Program-made: the position numbers and the translations under genes
The notes under the pieces: model-generated
Database searches by the model: none
Told to the model about the DNA's origin: nothing
Seen by the model: the letters and a program-made list of their open reading frames with translations, nothing else
Shown here: positions 19,034-27,341 of the stretch, one piece after another
Position numbering within the stretch: position 1 is the stretch's first letter
Layout of the letters: each line of letters begins with the position of its first letter
From: Holophagaceae bacterium
Lineage (GTDB): Bacteria; Acidobacteriota; Holophagae; Holophagales; Holophagaceae
Assembly: GCA_025363715.1 (NCBI GenBank)
Contig: JANYLR010000087.1
Location: 1 to 54,411 of the forward strand
Direction of reading: 5' to 3'
Length of the DNA stretch: 54,411 bases

Positions 19034-20254
19034 CTAGAACAGTTTCTTGAAGCGGCCGAGGAAGCCATCGCCCCGGTCCTGTTTGCCACGGGTTTCGTTC
19101 ATGTCCTTCGACAGGGCCTTCACCGCGCCGAGGGCATTCACGAAGAAGGGGTTGCCGGTGGCCTGGGGCAGTCCGGACACGCCCTGGATGCGGCCCAGGA
19201 CCACCCGGGGCCGGCCCAGCAGGGTCTGGGCGAGGATGGGCAGGTGGGTGAGCAGCGCGCCGCCGCCCACCAGGTGCACACCGCCGTGGATTTCATGCAT
19301 GAGGCCCGTGCGGCCCATTTCGGAAAGCACCAGATTCAGCAACTCCGCGGCGCGGGCCTGGAGCACTTCGGCGATCTCCCGGCGGGAGACCAGCCGGCCC
19401 TCCTCCTCGAGCTCGATGGATTCCTCGGTGGGCACGTGGTTGGGAAGCACGGTGCCGAAGCGCATCTTGACGCGCTCGGAGGCGGCGATGCCGCCCAGGT
19501 GCTTGGTGATCTCCAGGTCGCGGGTGAAGTGCGCGCCGCCGATGGGGATCACAGCGGAATGAAACAGCGTGCCATGCAGGAAGATGCCCAGGTGGGTGAG
19601 CTGTTCGCCGATGTCCACCACCACGGCGCCATTCTCGCGGTCCTCGCGGCTCAGCACGGCCTCCGCGCTGGCCAAGGGCGAGTACATCAGCTCAGAGCCG
19701 TGCAGCCCGGCATTCTTCAACGCGAGCTGAATGTTCGTGATGACGGGGCTGGGCGCCACGATGATTCGGACCTCGGCTTCCAGCGTTTCTCCGAACATGT
19801 TCACGGGGTTGCGGATGTCCCGTTGGCCCTTGATGTGGAAGATCTGCGGGATGCGGTGGAGGACCAGTTCCTCCTTAGCCAGCTTGCAGCTGTTGGTGGC
19901 CTGTTCCAGCACGCGGTCCCGGTCCGCGGCGGTGATGATCTTGTCGCCGCTGGAAATGGTGATGGAATCGCGCAGGTTCTCGCCCTTGAACTGGATGCCG
20001 TCCACGGCCACGCGGATGCCTTCGACCTTGGCCTGCCCGGCGGTGTTCATGGCCTCTTCCACGGCCCGGACGATGGCGCGGGTGCTGAGGTCCATGTCCG
20101 TGATCTGGCCCTGGGTAAAGCCGCCCTGGGGCGAGGCCTGGCCCGTTCCTGTCACGTTCAGCGTCCCGTCTTCCTCCTGGACGGCCACCACCGCCACCAC
20201 TTTGCTTGCACCAAGGTCGAGCCCAAGAAGAACGGCGCGCTGCGGCATGAACAT
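19034..20254 (-). CDS. ftsA: cell division protein FtsA
   Basis: Actin-fold membrane tether of FtsZ. It is 406 residues, normal for the family. The phosphate-1 motif LLGLDLGASKVVAVVA is at the N-terminus, the SHS2/1C region follows (GTGQASPQGGFTQGQITDM), and the phosphate-2/adenosine motifs appear as VVVDIGEQLTHLGIF and VHLVGGGALLTHLP. The C-terminus (GFLGRFKKLF) is the amphipathic membrane-targeting helix. Two starts (20254 and 20248) share AAGGAAAAGGA and cannot be separated by eye. It lies between ftsQ (about 90 bases upstream) and ftsZ. Confidence 0.97.
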   Translation of the reverse strand: MFMPQRAVLLGLDLGASKVVAVVAVQEEDGTLNVTGTGQASPQGGFTQGQITDMDLSTRAIVRAVEEAMNTAGQAKVEGIRVAVDGIQFKGENLRDSITISSGDKIITAADRDRVLEQATNSCKLAKEELVLHRIPQIFHIKGQRDIRNPVNMFGETLEAEVRIIVAPSPVITNIQLALKNAGLHGSELMYSPLASAEAVLSREDRENGAVVVDIGEQLTHLGIFLHGTLFHSAVIPIGGAHFTRDLEITKHLGGIAASERVKMRFGTVLPNHVPTEESIELEEEGRLVSRREIAEVLQARAAELLNLVLSEMGRTGLMHEIHGGVHLVGGGALLTHLPILAQTLLGRPRVVLGRIQGVSGLPQATGNPFFVNALGAVKALSKDMNETRGKQDRGDGFLGRFKKLF

Positions 20255-20342
20255 CCTTTTCCTTGGTTCTAGGTATATACCAGTTTTCCCCGAAAAATCG
20301 AGGATTCACCGACCGGAAAACGCCGATTTCTTTCCCTGGAGC

Positions 20343-21131
20343 TCAGCGCCGGGGCTTTGCCGGGGCGGGGGCGTCCTCGGGTTCGCCCACCGCGACCTCG
20401 TCATCCCACCGGAGGTCCACGTAGCGGAGCCGGCTGAGATCCGGCCGCTGGGACAGGCGATCCACGAAGAGTCCCTGGAAATTGGGCACGTTTTTCGTCA
20501 CATCCTGCTTTGATAAGTAAATGGGGGCTGGAAGTCCCTCGATATAGGCCACTGGCCCCTTTGGACTATCGCGTAATTCCGTGATGCGTTCATAAAAGCC
20601 CAGCTGTCTCTCGCGCAGGGTCCTGGCAGCGCTCACCAAATGGGCCAGGCCACGATCTGTCTGGCTGGCGGGATCCACCACCACAGGAATGGGATTTAAG
20701 TTGGATTGGGTGACGCGATCCAGCAGAACCCCGTCATCCGACACCAGGAACACGCCATTGGGACGCACCAGCCAGAGTACGGGCTGCCGCTCCTCGATGG
20801 CGAGACTGAGCCGGTCTGGGGGATCCTTGCGAATCTGCAGCCCTCGCACCCAGCGCTTGGCCTCGATGCGGGAGCGCAGCTCCTCCGCATCCACCCAGAA
20901 GAGGGGCTTCCCGAGCACCAGCTGGTCCGCCAGCTTCTGGATCTCCGCCTGCCGTTCGCCCCGACAGCCGCTGATATTGACTTGTTCGATGATGAGCTTC
21001 TGGAGCCCCAGGTACCGGGTGCCCAGCTCCATCACACCCCAACCCGCGAGGCCCAGCACCGCCAGGGTGATGCCCGCCCGGGCCCAGGGGAGCCAGGGGC
21101 GCTTGGGGCGGGTGCGGGGGAGTATGGACAT
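20343..21131 (-). CDS. ftsQ: cell division protein FtsQ
   Basis: A bitopic divisome protein of 262 residues. It has a short basic cytoplasmic tail, one membrane helix (about 17-37), a POTRA domain (IIEQVNISGCRGERQAEIQKLADQLVLGKPLFWVD, about 47-82) and an FtsQ beta domain (IEERQPVLWLV, FLVSDDGVLLD, LRYVDLRWDDEVAV). The C-terminal 15 residues are Pro/Ala/Lys-rich. Its start faces the ECF sigma gene across a 71-base gap that must hold the promoters of both. The gap contains a perfect CCGCCT-TG-AGGCGG hairpin at 21145-21158. murB, the usual neighbour, is displaced to the other side of the sigma/DGPF pair. Confidence 0.92.
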   Translation of the reverse strand: MSILPRTRPKRPWLPWARAGITLAVLGLAGWGVMELGTRYLGLQKLIIEQVNISGCRGERQAEIQKLADQLVLGKPLFWVDAEELRSRIEAKRWVRGLQIRKDPPDRLSLAIEERQPVLWLVRPNGVFLVSDDGVLLDRVTQSNLNPIPVVVDPASQTDRGLAHLVSAARTLRERQLGFYERITELRDSPKGPVAYIEGLPAPIYLSKQDVTKNVPNFQGLFVDRLSQRPDLSRLRYVDLRWDDEVAVGEPEDAPAPAKPRR

Positions 21132-21202
21132 GGGGGTCAGTCTACCGCCTTGAGGCGGGGGGCTCGGAAGCCTCTATCCTCTAGGACCTGGGAGGGAGCC
21201 CC

Positions 21203-22498
21203 ATGGCCTCGATCGCCCCCGATGACATTCCACCGCTCCTCGAGTCGTTGTTCCGCTCCGACTCGCGCCGGATCCTCGCCTCGTTGATCCGCCTGCTCGG
21301 CGATTTCGACCTGGCCGAAGACGGGATGCATGATGCGTTCACGGCCGCGCTGGAATCCTGGCCCCGGGACGGGGTGCCGGACCACCCTCGCGCGTGGCTG
21401 GTTTCCACGGGCCGCTTCAAGGCCATTGACCGCCTGCGGCGGTCCGCACGATTCAACACCTCGATTGACGGTCTGGCCGAGCTGCCTGATGAAGGCACGC
21501 CCGGCCCTGTCGAGGAGGACCGGGTGGAAGATGACCGGCTGCGGCTGGTGTTCATCTGCTGCCATCCGGCGCTGTCGCCGGAGGCCTCCATCGCGCTGAC
21601 GCTCCGGGAAGTCTGTGGCCTTACGACGGAAGCCATCGCGCGTGCCTTCCTCATCCCGCCTCCGACCCTGGCGCAACGGATTGTCCGTGCGAAGGCGAAA
21701 ATCCGGGAGGCGGGCATTCCCTATGAACTCCCGGGCCAGGTCGAGTTGCCGGATCGGCTGGGCCTCGTGCTCAAGGTTGTCTATCTGGTGTTCAACGAAG
21801 GCTACTCCGCCTCCTCTGGCGAGGCGGTGACGCGGCCTGATCTGTCGGGCGAGGCGATCCGCCTGGGCCGCCAGCTCCTTGAACTGCTGCCGGACCCGGA
21901 AGTGATGGGGCTCCTCGCCCTCATGCTGCTGCAGGAATCCCGCAGGGCCACGCGGGCCTCGGCGAGCGGGGATCTCGTGTTGCTGGAGGACCAGGACCGT
22001 TCGCGGTGGGATCGAGGGCTGATCACTGAAGGAAAGGCCCTGGTGAAACAGGCCCTGGCGTCCCGCCGGGTCGGTCCCTACGCCCTGCAGGCGGCGATTG
22101 CCGCGGTCCACGCGGAGGCTGTGGAACCGTCAGCCACGGACTGGAGCCTGATCATCGGGCTGTACACCCTCCTGGCCCGGATCGCGCCTTCGCCGGTGGT
22201 GGACCTCAACCGGGCGGTGGCGGTGGCCATGCGGGACGGCCCCGAGGCCGGGCTGGACCTCACCGATACCCTCCTGTCGGGCCGGAAAATGGAGGAGTAC
22301 CACCTGGTGCACTCGGTCCGCGCCGACCTTTGCCGCCGTCTGGGTAGAACAGAAGAGGCGCTCGCCTCGTACCGTCAGGCCCTCCGACTGGTCCAGCAGG
22401 AACCCGAACGGCGGTTTCTCGAGCGGCGTGTGGCCGAGCTTCAAAAAACTATTCCTGACCCTGTCGAATTGGCCCCCCTTCGCACGACCAGGGGATGA
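21203..22498 (+). CDS. ECF42-type RNA polymerase sigma factor with C-terminal extension
   Basis: A 431-residue sigma factor. Region 2 is LGDFDLAEDGMHDAFTAALESWPRDGVPDHPRAWLVSTGRFKAIDRLRR. Region 4 is LTLREVCGLTTEAIARAFLIPPPTLAQRIVRAKAKIRE. The long helical C-terminal part begins with VFNEGYSAS and continues with TPR-like helices (VDLNRAVAVAMRDGPEAGL), as in the DUF6596/ECF42 group. That group is typically encoded beside DGPF/YCII proteins instead of an anti-sigma factor, and such a gene follows immediately here. The start has GGGAGGGAG upstream. Targets are unknown. Confidence 0.93.
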   Translation: MASIAPDDIPPLLESLFRSDSRRILASLIRLLGDFDLAEDGMHDAFTAALESWPRDGVPDHPRAWLVSTGRFKAIDRLRRSARFNTSIDGLAELPDEGTPGPVEEDRVEDDRLRLVFICCHPALSPEASIALTLREVCGLTTEAIARAFLIPPPTLAQRIVRAKAKIREAGIPYELPGQVELPDRLGLVLKVVYLVFNEGYSASSGEAVTRPDLSGEAIRLGRQLLELLPDPEVMGLLALMLLQESRRATRASASGDLVLLEDQDRSRWDRGLITEGKALVKQALASRRVGPYALQAAIAAVHAEAVEPSATDWSLIIGLYTLLARIAPSPVVDLNRAVAVAMRDGPEAGLDLTDTLLSGRKMEEYHLVHSVRADLCRRLGRTEEALASYRQALRLVQQEPERRFLERRVAELQKTIPDPVELAPLRTTRG

Positions 22499-22530
22499 AG
22501 GCGGTCAAAACGACCCCAAAGGAGCCACCC

Positions 22531-22923
22531 ATGAAATACATCTGCTTTGGATACCTCGACGTCCACCAGTGGTCGAAGCTCACCCAAGATGAGCAGAACG
22601 CCATGATTGACGCCTGCATCGCCTACGACGAAGGCCTGAAAAGGGATGGCCACTGGGGCGGCGGGGAAGGGCTGCAGGGCCCCGAGACCGCCACCATGGT
22701 GCGATTCCAGCATGACAAGGTGTCCGTGACGGACGGGCCCTACGCCGAGACCAAGGAACTGCTGGGGGGCCTCCTGATCCTCGAGGCCAGGGATCTCAAC
22801 CACGCCATCCACCTGATCTCGAACCACCCCGGTGTGAAGATGGGGCCTTGGGAGGTCCGGCCCGCGGCGGACATGACCCAGATGATCCGCGAAAGTGAGC
22901 AGCGGCGCTCCGCGTCCAAGTAG
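22531..22923 (+). CDS. DGPF/YCII-domain protein, partner of ECF42
   Basis: A 130-residue small cytoplasmic protein of the YCII-related family, with the family signature VTDGPYAETKELLGGLLILEA. ECF42 sigma genes nearly always sit beside one or more such genes, and they are thought to be part of the sigma regulon or its control. The ATG at 22531 has GGAGCCACCC before it and the protein then begins MKYICFGY as in homologues. An earlier in-frame ATG (22495) overlaps the sigma-gene stop as ATGA and would add 12 residues. Confidence 0.9.
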   Translation: MKYICFGYLDVHQWSKLTQDEQNAMIDACIAYDEGLKRDGHWGGGEGLQGPETATMVRFQHDKVSVTDGPYAETKELLGGLLILEARDLNHAIHLISNHPGVKMGPWEVRPAADMTQMIRESEQRRSASK

Positions 22924-22943
22924 CCACGCTCGTCCTGGACCCA

Positions 22944-22978
22944 CCCTCCAGCCCTTGGATTCTAGTGGCCCTGGAGGG
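22944..22978. terminator. hairpin at convergent 3' ends of the DGPF and murB genes
   Basis: CCCTCCAG (22944-22951) and CTGGAGGG (22971-22978) are perfectly complementary around a 19-base loop. The hairpin spans the murB stop and lies 20 bases beyond the DGPF stop. There is no U-run, so its role as a terminator is tentative. Confidence 0.35.
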
Positions 22979-23876
22979 AGGCTCCAGGATCATCCCGCCA
23001 GATCTCCACTTCGGCCTCCAGGGCTACGCCCCAGCGTTCCAGCACTGCGGCCTGAACTCGGTCCATCAGCTCCGCGAACTCGGCAGCGGTGGCGTGACCG
23101 TGGTTCACGAGGAAGTTGGCATGCTCGGGACTCACCTCGGCATCGCCCACGCGCAGGCCCTTGAGGCCTGCCTGGTCGATGAGGCGGCCCGCGCTCTGGC
23201 CGGGCGGGTTCTTGAAGATGCAGCCGGCGTTGCGTCTTGAGAGGGGCTGGCTGGTGCCTCGTTTCTCGCGGTACTCCGCCACCTTGGCGCGAATGGTCGC
23301 GGGATTCCCATCCGCCAACTCGGCCGTGGCCGAAAGGACCACCCGGCCTCCTGTGAGGAAGCTCCAGCGGTAGGTGAACTCGCCGGGTTCCGGCGCCTTC
23401 TCCACCAGCTCGCCTTCCGGAGTGAGGAAGCGATAGCGGACCAGCACATCGATCCACTCGCGGCCGTAGGCGCCGGCGTTCATGCGGATGGCGCCGCCCA
23501 GGGATCCTGGGATGCCGCTGGCGAACTCCAGGCCCGCGAGGCCCGCCTCGGCGGCGGCCTCCGCCAGGGCGATGTGGCCGTGGCTGGCGGGGGCCGTGAA
23601 GCGGCGGCCTTCGCGGCACGCCACCTTCGGCAGGGCCAGGCGCAGCACGGGCCCTTCCACATCCCCCAGCACCACCAGGTTCGAGCCGCCCCCCAGCACC
23701 CGCCAGGACAGACCCTCCCGGGCGCAGGCGCGCACGAAGGCCTGGGCTTCCAGCTCCGTCGTGGGCTCGAAGAGCCAGCGGCAGAGCCCGCCCACGCCCA
23801 GCGTGGTGAGGCGGGCGAAGGGCACGTCCCGCCGGTGGGGAACCTTCAGCAGCTCATCGGGCAGGGGGCGCGTCAT
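22962..23876 (-). CDS. murB: UDP-N-acetylenolpyruvoylglucosamine reductase MurB
   Basis: FAD enzyme of peptidoglycan precursor synthesis that makes UDP-MurNAc. It is 304 residues. FAD-binding motifs TTLGVGGLCRWL and LGGGSNLVV are N-terminal, then SGIPGSLGGAIRMNAGAYG, the proton-donor motif AGCIFKNP with Cys219 where E. coli has Ser, and a C-terminal EVEIWR with the catalytic Glu. It lacks the extra loop of type I enzymes, so it is type II. It lies 16 bases downstream of a TetR gene on the same strand, so transcription may come from the TetR promoter. It is cut off from ftsQ by the plus-strand ECF42/DGPF pair. Confidence 0.96.
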   Translation of the reverse strand: MTRPLPDELLKVPHRRDVPFARLTTLGVGGLCRWLFEPTTELEAQAFVRACAREGLSWRVLGGGSNLVVLGDVEGPVLRLALPKVACREGRRFTAPASHGHIALAEAAAEAGLAGLEFASGIPGSLGGAIRMNAGAYGREWIDVLVRYRFLTPEGELVEKAPEPGEFTYRWSFLTGGRVVLSATAELADGNPATIRAKVAEYREKRGTSQPLSRRNAGCIFKNPPGQSAGRLIDQAGLKGLRVGDAEVSPEHANFLVNHGHATAAEFAELMDRVQAAVLERWGVALEAEVEIWRDDPGASLQGH

Positions 23877-23892
23877 CGGGACCAGTATGGCC

Positions 23893-24474
23893 TCAGGTGT
23901 CGGCCGCAGGGCTCGTCCTCAGGGATCCAAGCACCATCTTCATCAGGCCCTCGATCATATGGCGCAGGCTCTCTGGGTCCTGGGCGGATTCCTTGAATCC
24001 GTGCACGGCGCGCGTGAGGATGTGGGCGATCTGGTCCGGCGTCAGGGCCTGATCCGGCGCCTGGGCGTGGAGCGGCGCGAGGATGGCCGCGAGCTCGGCT
24101 TCAAAGGCCGCGGTGCCCTGCTCGATGGTTTCGCGGGCGAAGGCGAGGCTGCAGTCGATCAGCTCCTTGGCATCCGGCGTCGCCATGAGCAGGCCGAAGG
24201 GGCGTACCGCCCACAAATCGAAGGCGAGGCGGAGCTTCTCCTCGACACTCGACGGGGCCTTCAGTCCTTCGCGGAGCTCCGCCAGGGTGCGGGCCAGGAA
24301 GTCGCGCAGCACTTCCTCGAAGACTTGTTCCTTGTTGCAGTAGAGGAGGTACAGGGCCGGCCGGGAAACCCCTGCCGCCGAGGCGAGATCGCCCATGGTG
24401 GTCCGCCGGTAGCCGTACCGGAAGAAGACCGACTGGGCGGCCTCCAGGACCTTGGCCTTTTTGGCTTCCCTCAT
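23893..24474 (-). CDS. TetR-family transcriptional repressor
   Basis: A 193-residue repressor. The N-terminal helix-turn-helix is typical (KVLEAAQSVFFRYGYRRTTMGDLASAAGVSRPALYLLYCNKEQVFEEVL, about 8-56) and the C-terminal half is helical ligand/dimer domain. It is divergent from the SDR gene at 24565 across a 90-base region with two perfect palindromes, so it probably represses both itself and the SDR operon. murB follows 16 bases downstream. Confidence 0.93.
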   Translation of the reverse strand: MREAKKAKVLEAAQSVFFRYGYRRTTMGDLASAAGVSRPALYLLYCNKEQVFEEVLRDFLARTLAELREGLKAPSSVEEKLRLAFDLWAVRPFGLLMATPDAKELIDCSLAFARETIEQGTAAFEAELAAILAPLHAQAPDQALTPDQIAHILTRAVHGFKESAQDPESLRHMIEGLMKMVLGSLRTSPAADT

Positions 24475-24484
24475 GAAACCAGGA

Positions 24485-24513
24485 TTGACAAAATTTGTCC
24501 GGATGTCAATACT
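24485..24513 (+). promoter_or_regulatory. promoter of the SDR operon overlapped by a TetR operator
   Basis: TTGACA (24485-24490) and AATACT (24508-24513) are 17 bases apart. The -35 is covered by the perfect palindrome GACAAAATTTGTC (24487-24499), a likely TetR site. On the other strand TTGACA (24504-24509) starts a weaker promoter toward tetR. Confidence 0.6.
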
Positions 24514-24521
24514 GTCGTGTG

Positions 24522-24542
24522 GACATTTTTAGTAAAAATGTC
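24522..24542. promoter_or_regulatory. second palindromic operator in the tetR-SDR gap
   Basis: A perfect 9+3+9 inverted repeat: GACATTTTT, AGT, AAAAATGTC. It shares GACA...TGTC ends with the first operator, 22 bases away, and lies 22 bases before the SDR start codon, downstream of the promoter. It could act as a roadblock or cooperative site. Confidence 0.65.
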
Positions 24543-24564
24543 AAAACTATGTGGGAGAAGAAAT

Positions 24565-25482
24565 ATGATTAATAAAGGATGGACCCTCCAGGACATCCCC
24601 GACCAGTCGGGTCGGGTGGTGGTGGTCACCGGGGCCAACACTGGCACGGGCTTCGAGACGGCCAAGGTCCTGGCGGGCCGGGGCGCCACGGTGATCCTGG
24701 CTTGCCGGAATGCCATGAAGGCGGACGAGGCGGCCCGGCGTATCCAGCGTACCCACCGGGGCTCAAGGGTGGAGACGCAGCCCCTCGACCTCGGTTCCCT
24801 GGCCTCCGTGCGGCAGGCCGCCGCTGCGATCCTGGCCCGCCACGAGCGCCTGGACCTGCTCATCAACAACGCCGGCGTGATGGTTCCGCCCTTCGGCAAG
24901 ACCCTGGATGGCTTCGAGACCCAGATCGGCACCAACCACTTCGGCCCCTATGTCTTCACCGGGCTGCTGCTGGACCGCCTGCGGGCCACGCCGGGTTCCC
25001 GCATCGTGACCATGAGCAGTGGCGCCCACCGGATGGGACGCATCCACTTCGAGGACCTGCATTTCGAGGAGGCCTATCGGGCCTGGGCGGCCTATAGCCA
25101 GTCCAAGCTCGCCAACCTGCTCTTCACCTACGAGTTGCAGCGCCGCCTGAGCGCGGCCGGATCGGGGACCCTCGCGGTAGCCGCCCACCCCGGCTGGGCG
25201 CGGACCGAGCTGCAGCGCCACGCGGGCTGGATCCGCTGGCTGCGGGTGCTGGGCGTGGAAGGACTGTTGAGCCAGGATGCCCTGGGTGGCGCGCTGCCCC
25301 TGCTGCGGGCGGCCACGGACCCCACGGCGCAGGGCGGCGGCTATTTCGGCCCCTCGGGCTTCCAGGAAATGAAGGGTGCCCCGATCCGGGTCCAGTCCAC
25401 ACCACTTTCCCACGACGCCGACCTCCAGCAGCGCCTGTGGCGGTGCTCCGAGCTGAGCACCGGCTTCGCCTATGCCGTCTAG
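24565..25482 (+). CDS. short-chain dehydrogenase/reductase, retinol-dehydrogenase-like
   Basis: A 305-residue NAD(P)-dependent oxidoreductase. It has the Rossmann motif TGANTGTGFETA (22-33), NNAGVM (101-106), the catalytic Ser in MSSGAHR and the YSQSK dyad (Tyr177, Lys181). ACRN after the second strand suggests NADP preference. The substrate is unknown; the closest types act on lipophilic alcohols or aldehydes. The start is chosen from GGGAGAAG upstream; the reading frame is open much further upstream but that part is murB/tetR antisense. It is the first gene of an operon with the MBL gene (11-base overlap) and the epimerase gene, controlled by the divergent TetR. Confidence 0.93.
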   Translation: MINKGWTLQDIPDQSGRVVVVTGANTGTGFETAKVLAGRGATVILACRNAMKADEAARRIQRTHRGSRVETQPLDLGSLASVRQAAAAILARHERLDLLINNAGVMVPPFGKTLDGFETQIGTNHFGPYVFTGLLLDRLRATPGSRIVTMSSGAHRMGRIHFEDLHFEEAYRAWAAYSQSKLANLLFTYELQRRLSAAGSGTLAVAAHPGWARTELQRHAGWIRWLRVLGVEGLLSQDALGGALPLLRAATDPTAQGGGYFGPSGFQEMKGAPIRVQSTPLSHDADLQQRLWRCSELSTGFAYAV

Positions 25483-26635
25483 ACGCCGCCGCGCGGCTGC
25501 CCTCTTCCTGGTGCTGTTCGCAGGCGTGGGTGGCTGGTGGGCACAGGAATCCATCTCATCCCCGAGGAGCCCTCGCATGCAACATTCCCCCCAATGGAGC
25601 AATGGGCGCTTCCACAACCCCCAGCCCCTGTGGAACGACTACCTGGGCGCCTTTGGAACCGTCCTGCGGCGGGATGCGAACTCGACGCCGAAGGAACCCC
25701 TGCCGGTGCTTCACCCCACCCACGCGGACCTCGCGAAGGATTCCGCCTCAGGTCTTCGCGCCACCTGGCTGGGCCACTCCACGGTCTACGTGGAGCTCGA
25801 CGGCCTCCGCATCCTCACGGACCCGGTCTGGGGCCCGCGAGCCTCACCCTTCGGCTGGGCGGGGCCGAAGCGCTTCTTCGATCCGCTGATCCCGCTGGAA
25901 GATGTGCCGATTCCCCAGGCGGTGGCCATTTCGCACGACCACTACGACCACCTGGACCGCGCCACCCTCCGTCGCATCAAGGACTGGGACACCCGCTTCA
26001 TCGTGCCCCTGGGTGTGGGGGCGCGACTGGTGGACTGGGGCGTGCCCGCCGCCCGCATCACCGAACTGGATTGGTGGGAGTCCACTCGGGTCGGCGATCT
26101 GGAGGTCGTCCTCACCCCGGCCCGCCACGCCTCGGGCCGGAGCCTCTTCGACAAGGACCGGACGCTGTGGGGAGGCTTCGCCTTCCTGGGGCCCCGCCAC
26201 CGGGTCTACTACTCCGGCGATACCGGGATGTTCCCCGGCCTCGCCGACATCGGCACCCGGCTCGGCCCCTTCGACCTGACAATGATCGAGTCCGGCGCCT
26301 ACGGCCAAGCCTGGCCGGACTGGCACCTGGGACCCGAACAGGCCGTGCGGGCCCATGCGATGGTGCAGGGGAAGGTCATGCTGCCGGTCCACTGGGGCCT
26401 TTTTGACTTGGCCGCCCACGGCTGGACCGAGCCCATCGAGCGGGTGCTGGCGGCGGCTCGGGCGGCGGGAATCAGCGTGGGGGTTCCAAGGCCTGGAGAA
26501 AGCCTCGAGCCGGAGGCACTGCCGGCGCCCGCACGCTGGTGGCCCGCCTTGCCCTGGAAGACGGAGGACGAGGTGCCCATCCGCGCGACAGCGAACGGCC
26601 TCAAACCCCAGACTGTTCCCGGAGGTGGCTCATGA
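25472..26635 (+). CDS. metallo-beta-lactamase-fold hydrolase, NAPE-PLD/UlaG-like, membrane-anchored
   Basis: A 387-residue protein. Residues about 8-24 are hydrophobic after an RRRR cluster, giving a signal or anchor. The MBL domain begins TWLGHSTVYVELDGLRILTDPVW and has the zinc motif SHDHYDHLD (His155, His157, Asp159, His160). A further His is in TPARHASGR, Asp in YYSGDTG and His in LPVHWGLFDL. This order matches the NAPE-PLD-like branch, which cleaves phosphodiester bonds in lipids. The start overlaps the SDR stop by 11 bases and the end overlaps the next start as ATGA, showing translational coupling. The substrate is inferred only by family. Confidence 0.88.
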   Translation: MPSRRRRAAALFLVLFAGVGGWWAQESISSPRSPRMQHSPQWSNGRFHNPQPLWNDYLGAFGTVLRRDANSTPKEPLPVLHPTHADLAKDSASGLRATWLGHSTVYVELDGLRILTDPVWGPRASPFGWAGPKRFFDPLIPLEDVPIPQAVAISHDHYDHLDRATLRRIKDWDTRFIVPLGVGARLVDWGVPAARITELDWWESTRVGDLEVVLTPARHASGRSLFDKDRTLWGGFAFLGPRHRVYYSGDTGMFPGLADIGTRLGPFDLTMIESGAYGQAWPDWHLGPEQAVRAHAMVQGKVMLPVHWGLFDLAAHGWTEPIERVLAAARAAGISVGVPRPGESLEPEALPAPARWWPALPWKTEDEVPIRATANGLKPQTVPGGGS

Positions 26636-27303
26636 AGGTGCTCCTGTTCGGCGCCACGGGCATGATCGGGCAGGGGGTCCTGCGGGAGTGCCTGCGGGAT
26701 CCGCGCGTCGACGAGGTGCGCTCCATCGTGCGCAGTCCCTCGGGCACGGCACATCCGAAGCTAACCGAGATCCTGCACCAGGACTTCCTCGACTACCGGG
26801 CCATCGAGGGGCGGCTCGCGGGTCTGGATGCCTGCTTCTGGTGCCTGGGTGTCTCCTCTGCGGGCATGGGGGAGGCGGAGTACCGCCGCATCACCCTGGA
26901 CATGACCCTGGCGGCAGCGGAAACGCTGGTTCGGCTGAATCCCACCATGACCTTCTGCTACATCTCCGGCGCCGGCGCCGACAGCACCGGGAAGGGCCGC
27001 ATCATGTGGGCGCGGGTGAAGGGCCAAATCGAGAACGCCCTCCTGCGGCTGCCCTTCAAAGCGGTGTACCTCTTCCGCCCGGGCTTCATCCAGCCCCTGC
27101 ATGGCATCACCTCCCGGACGCCCCTGTACCGGTGGATCTACCAAGTGCTGGGGCCCCTGTTCCCGCTCATCAAGGCCCTCTTTCCGACGGGCGTCATCAC
27201 CACCCAGCAGCTGGGTCAGGCCATGATCCAGGCCTGCGCCGAAGGCGCGCCCCACACGGTGCTGGAGATGCGGGATCTGACATCGTGGGGGCGGCCAGGC
27301 TAG
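26632..27303 (+). CDS. NAD(P)-binding epimerase-like protein (atypical SDR)
   Basis: A 223-residue protein starting MKVLLFGATGMIGQGVLREC, a GATGxxGxG nucleotide-binding motif. It continues with CFWCLGVSSAGM and a conserved YISGAGADSTGKGRIMWARVKGQIENAL, where the usual YxxxK is not clear. It resembles small epimerase/dehydratase-like proteins of unknown substrate. The ATG overlaps the MBL stop (ATGA), so it is the third gene of the TetR-controlled operon. It is convergent with qorB; 38 bases separate the ends. Confidence 0.85.
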   Translation: MKVLLFGATGMIGQGVLRECLRDPRVDEVRSIVRSPSGTAHPKLTEILHQDFLDYRAIEGRLAGLDACFWCLGVSSAGMGEAEYRRITLDMTLAAAETLVRLNPTMTFCYISGAGADSTGKGRIMWARVKGQIENALLRLPFKAVYLFRPGFIQPLHGITSRTPLYRWIYQVLGPLFPLIKALFPTGVITTQQLGQAMIQACAEGAPHTVLEMRDLTSWGRPG

Positions 27304-27341
27304 GCCCGGACCTCGGTTGGCAGGGCGACTCCTTTTGGCTT

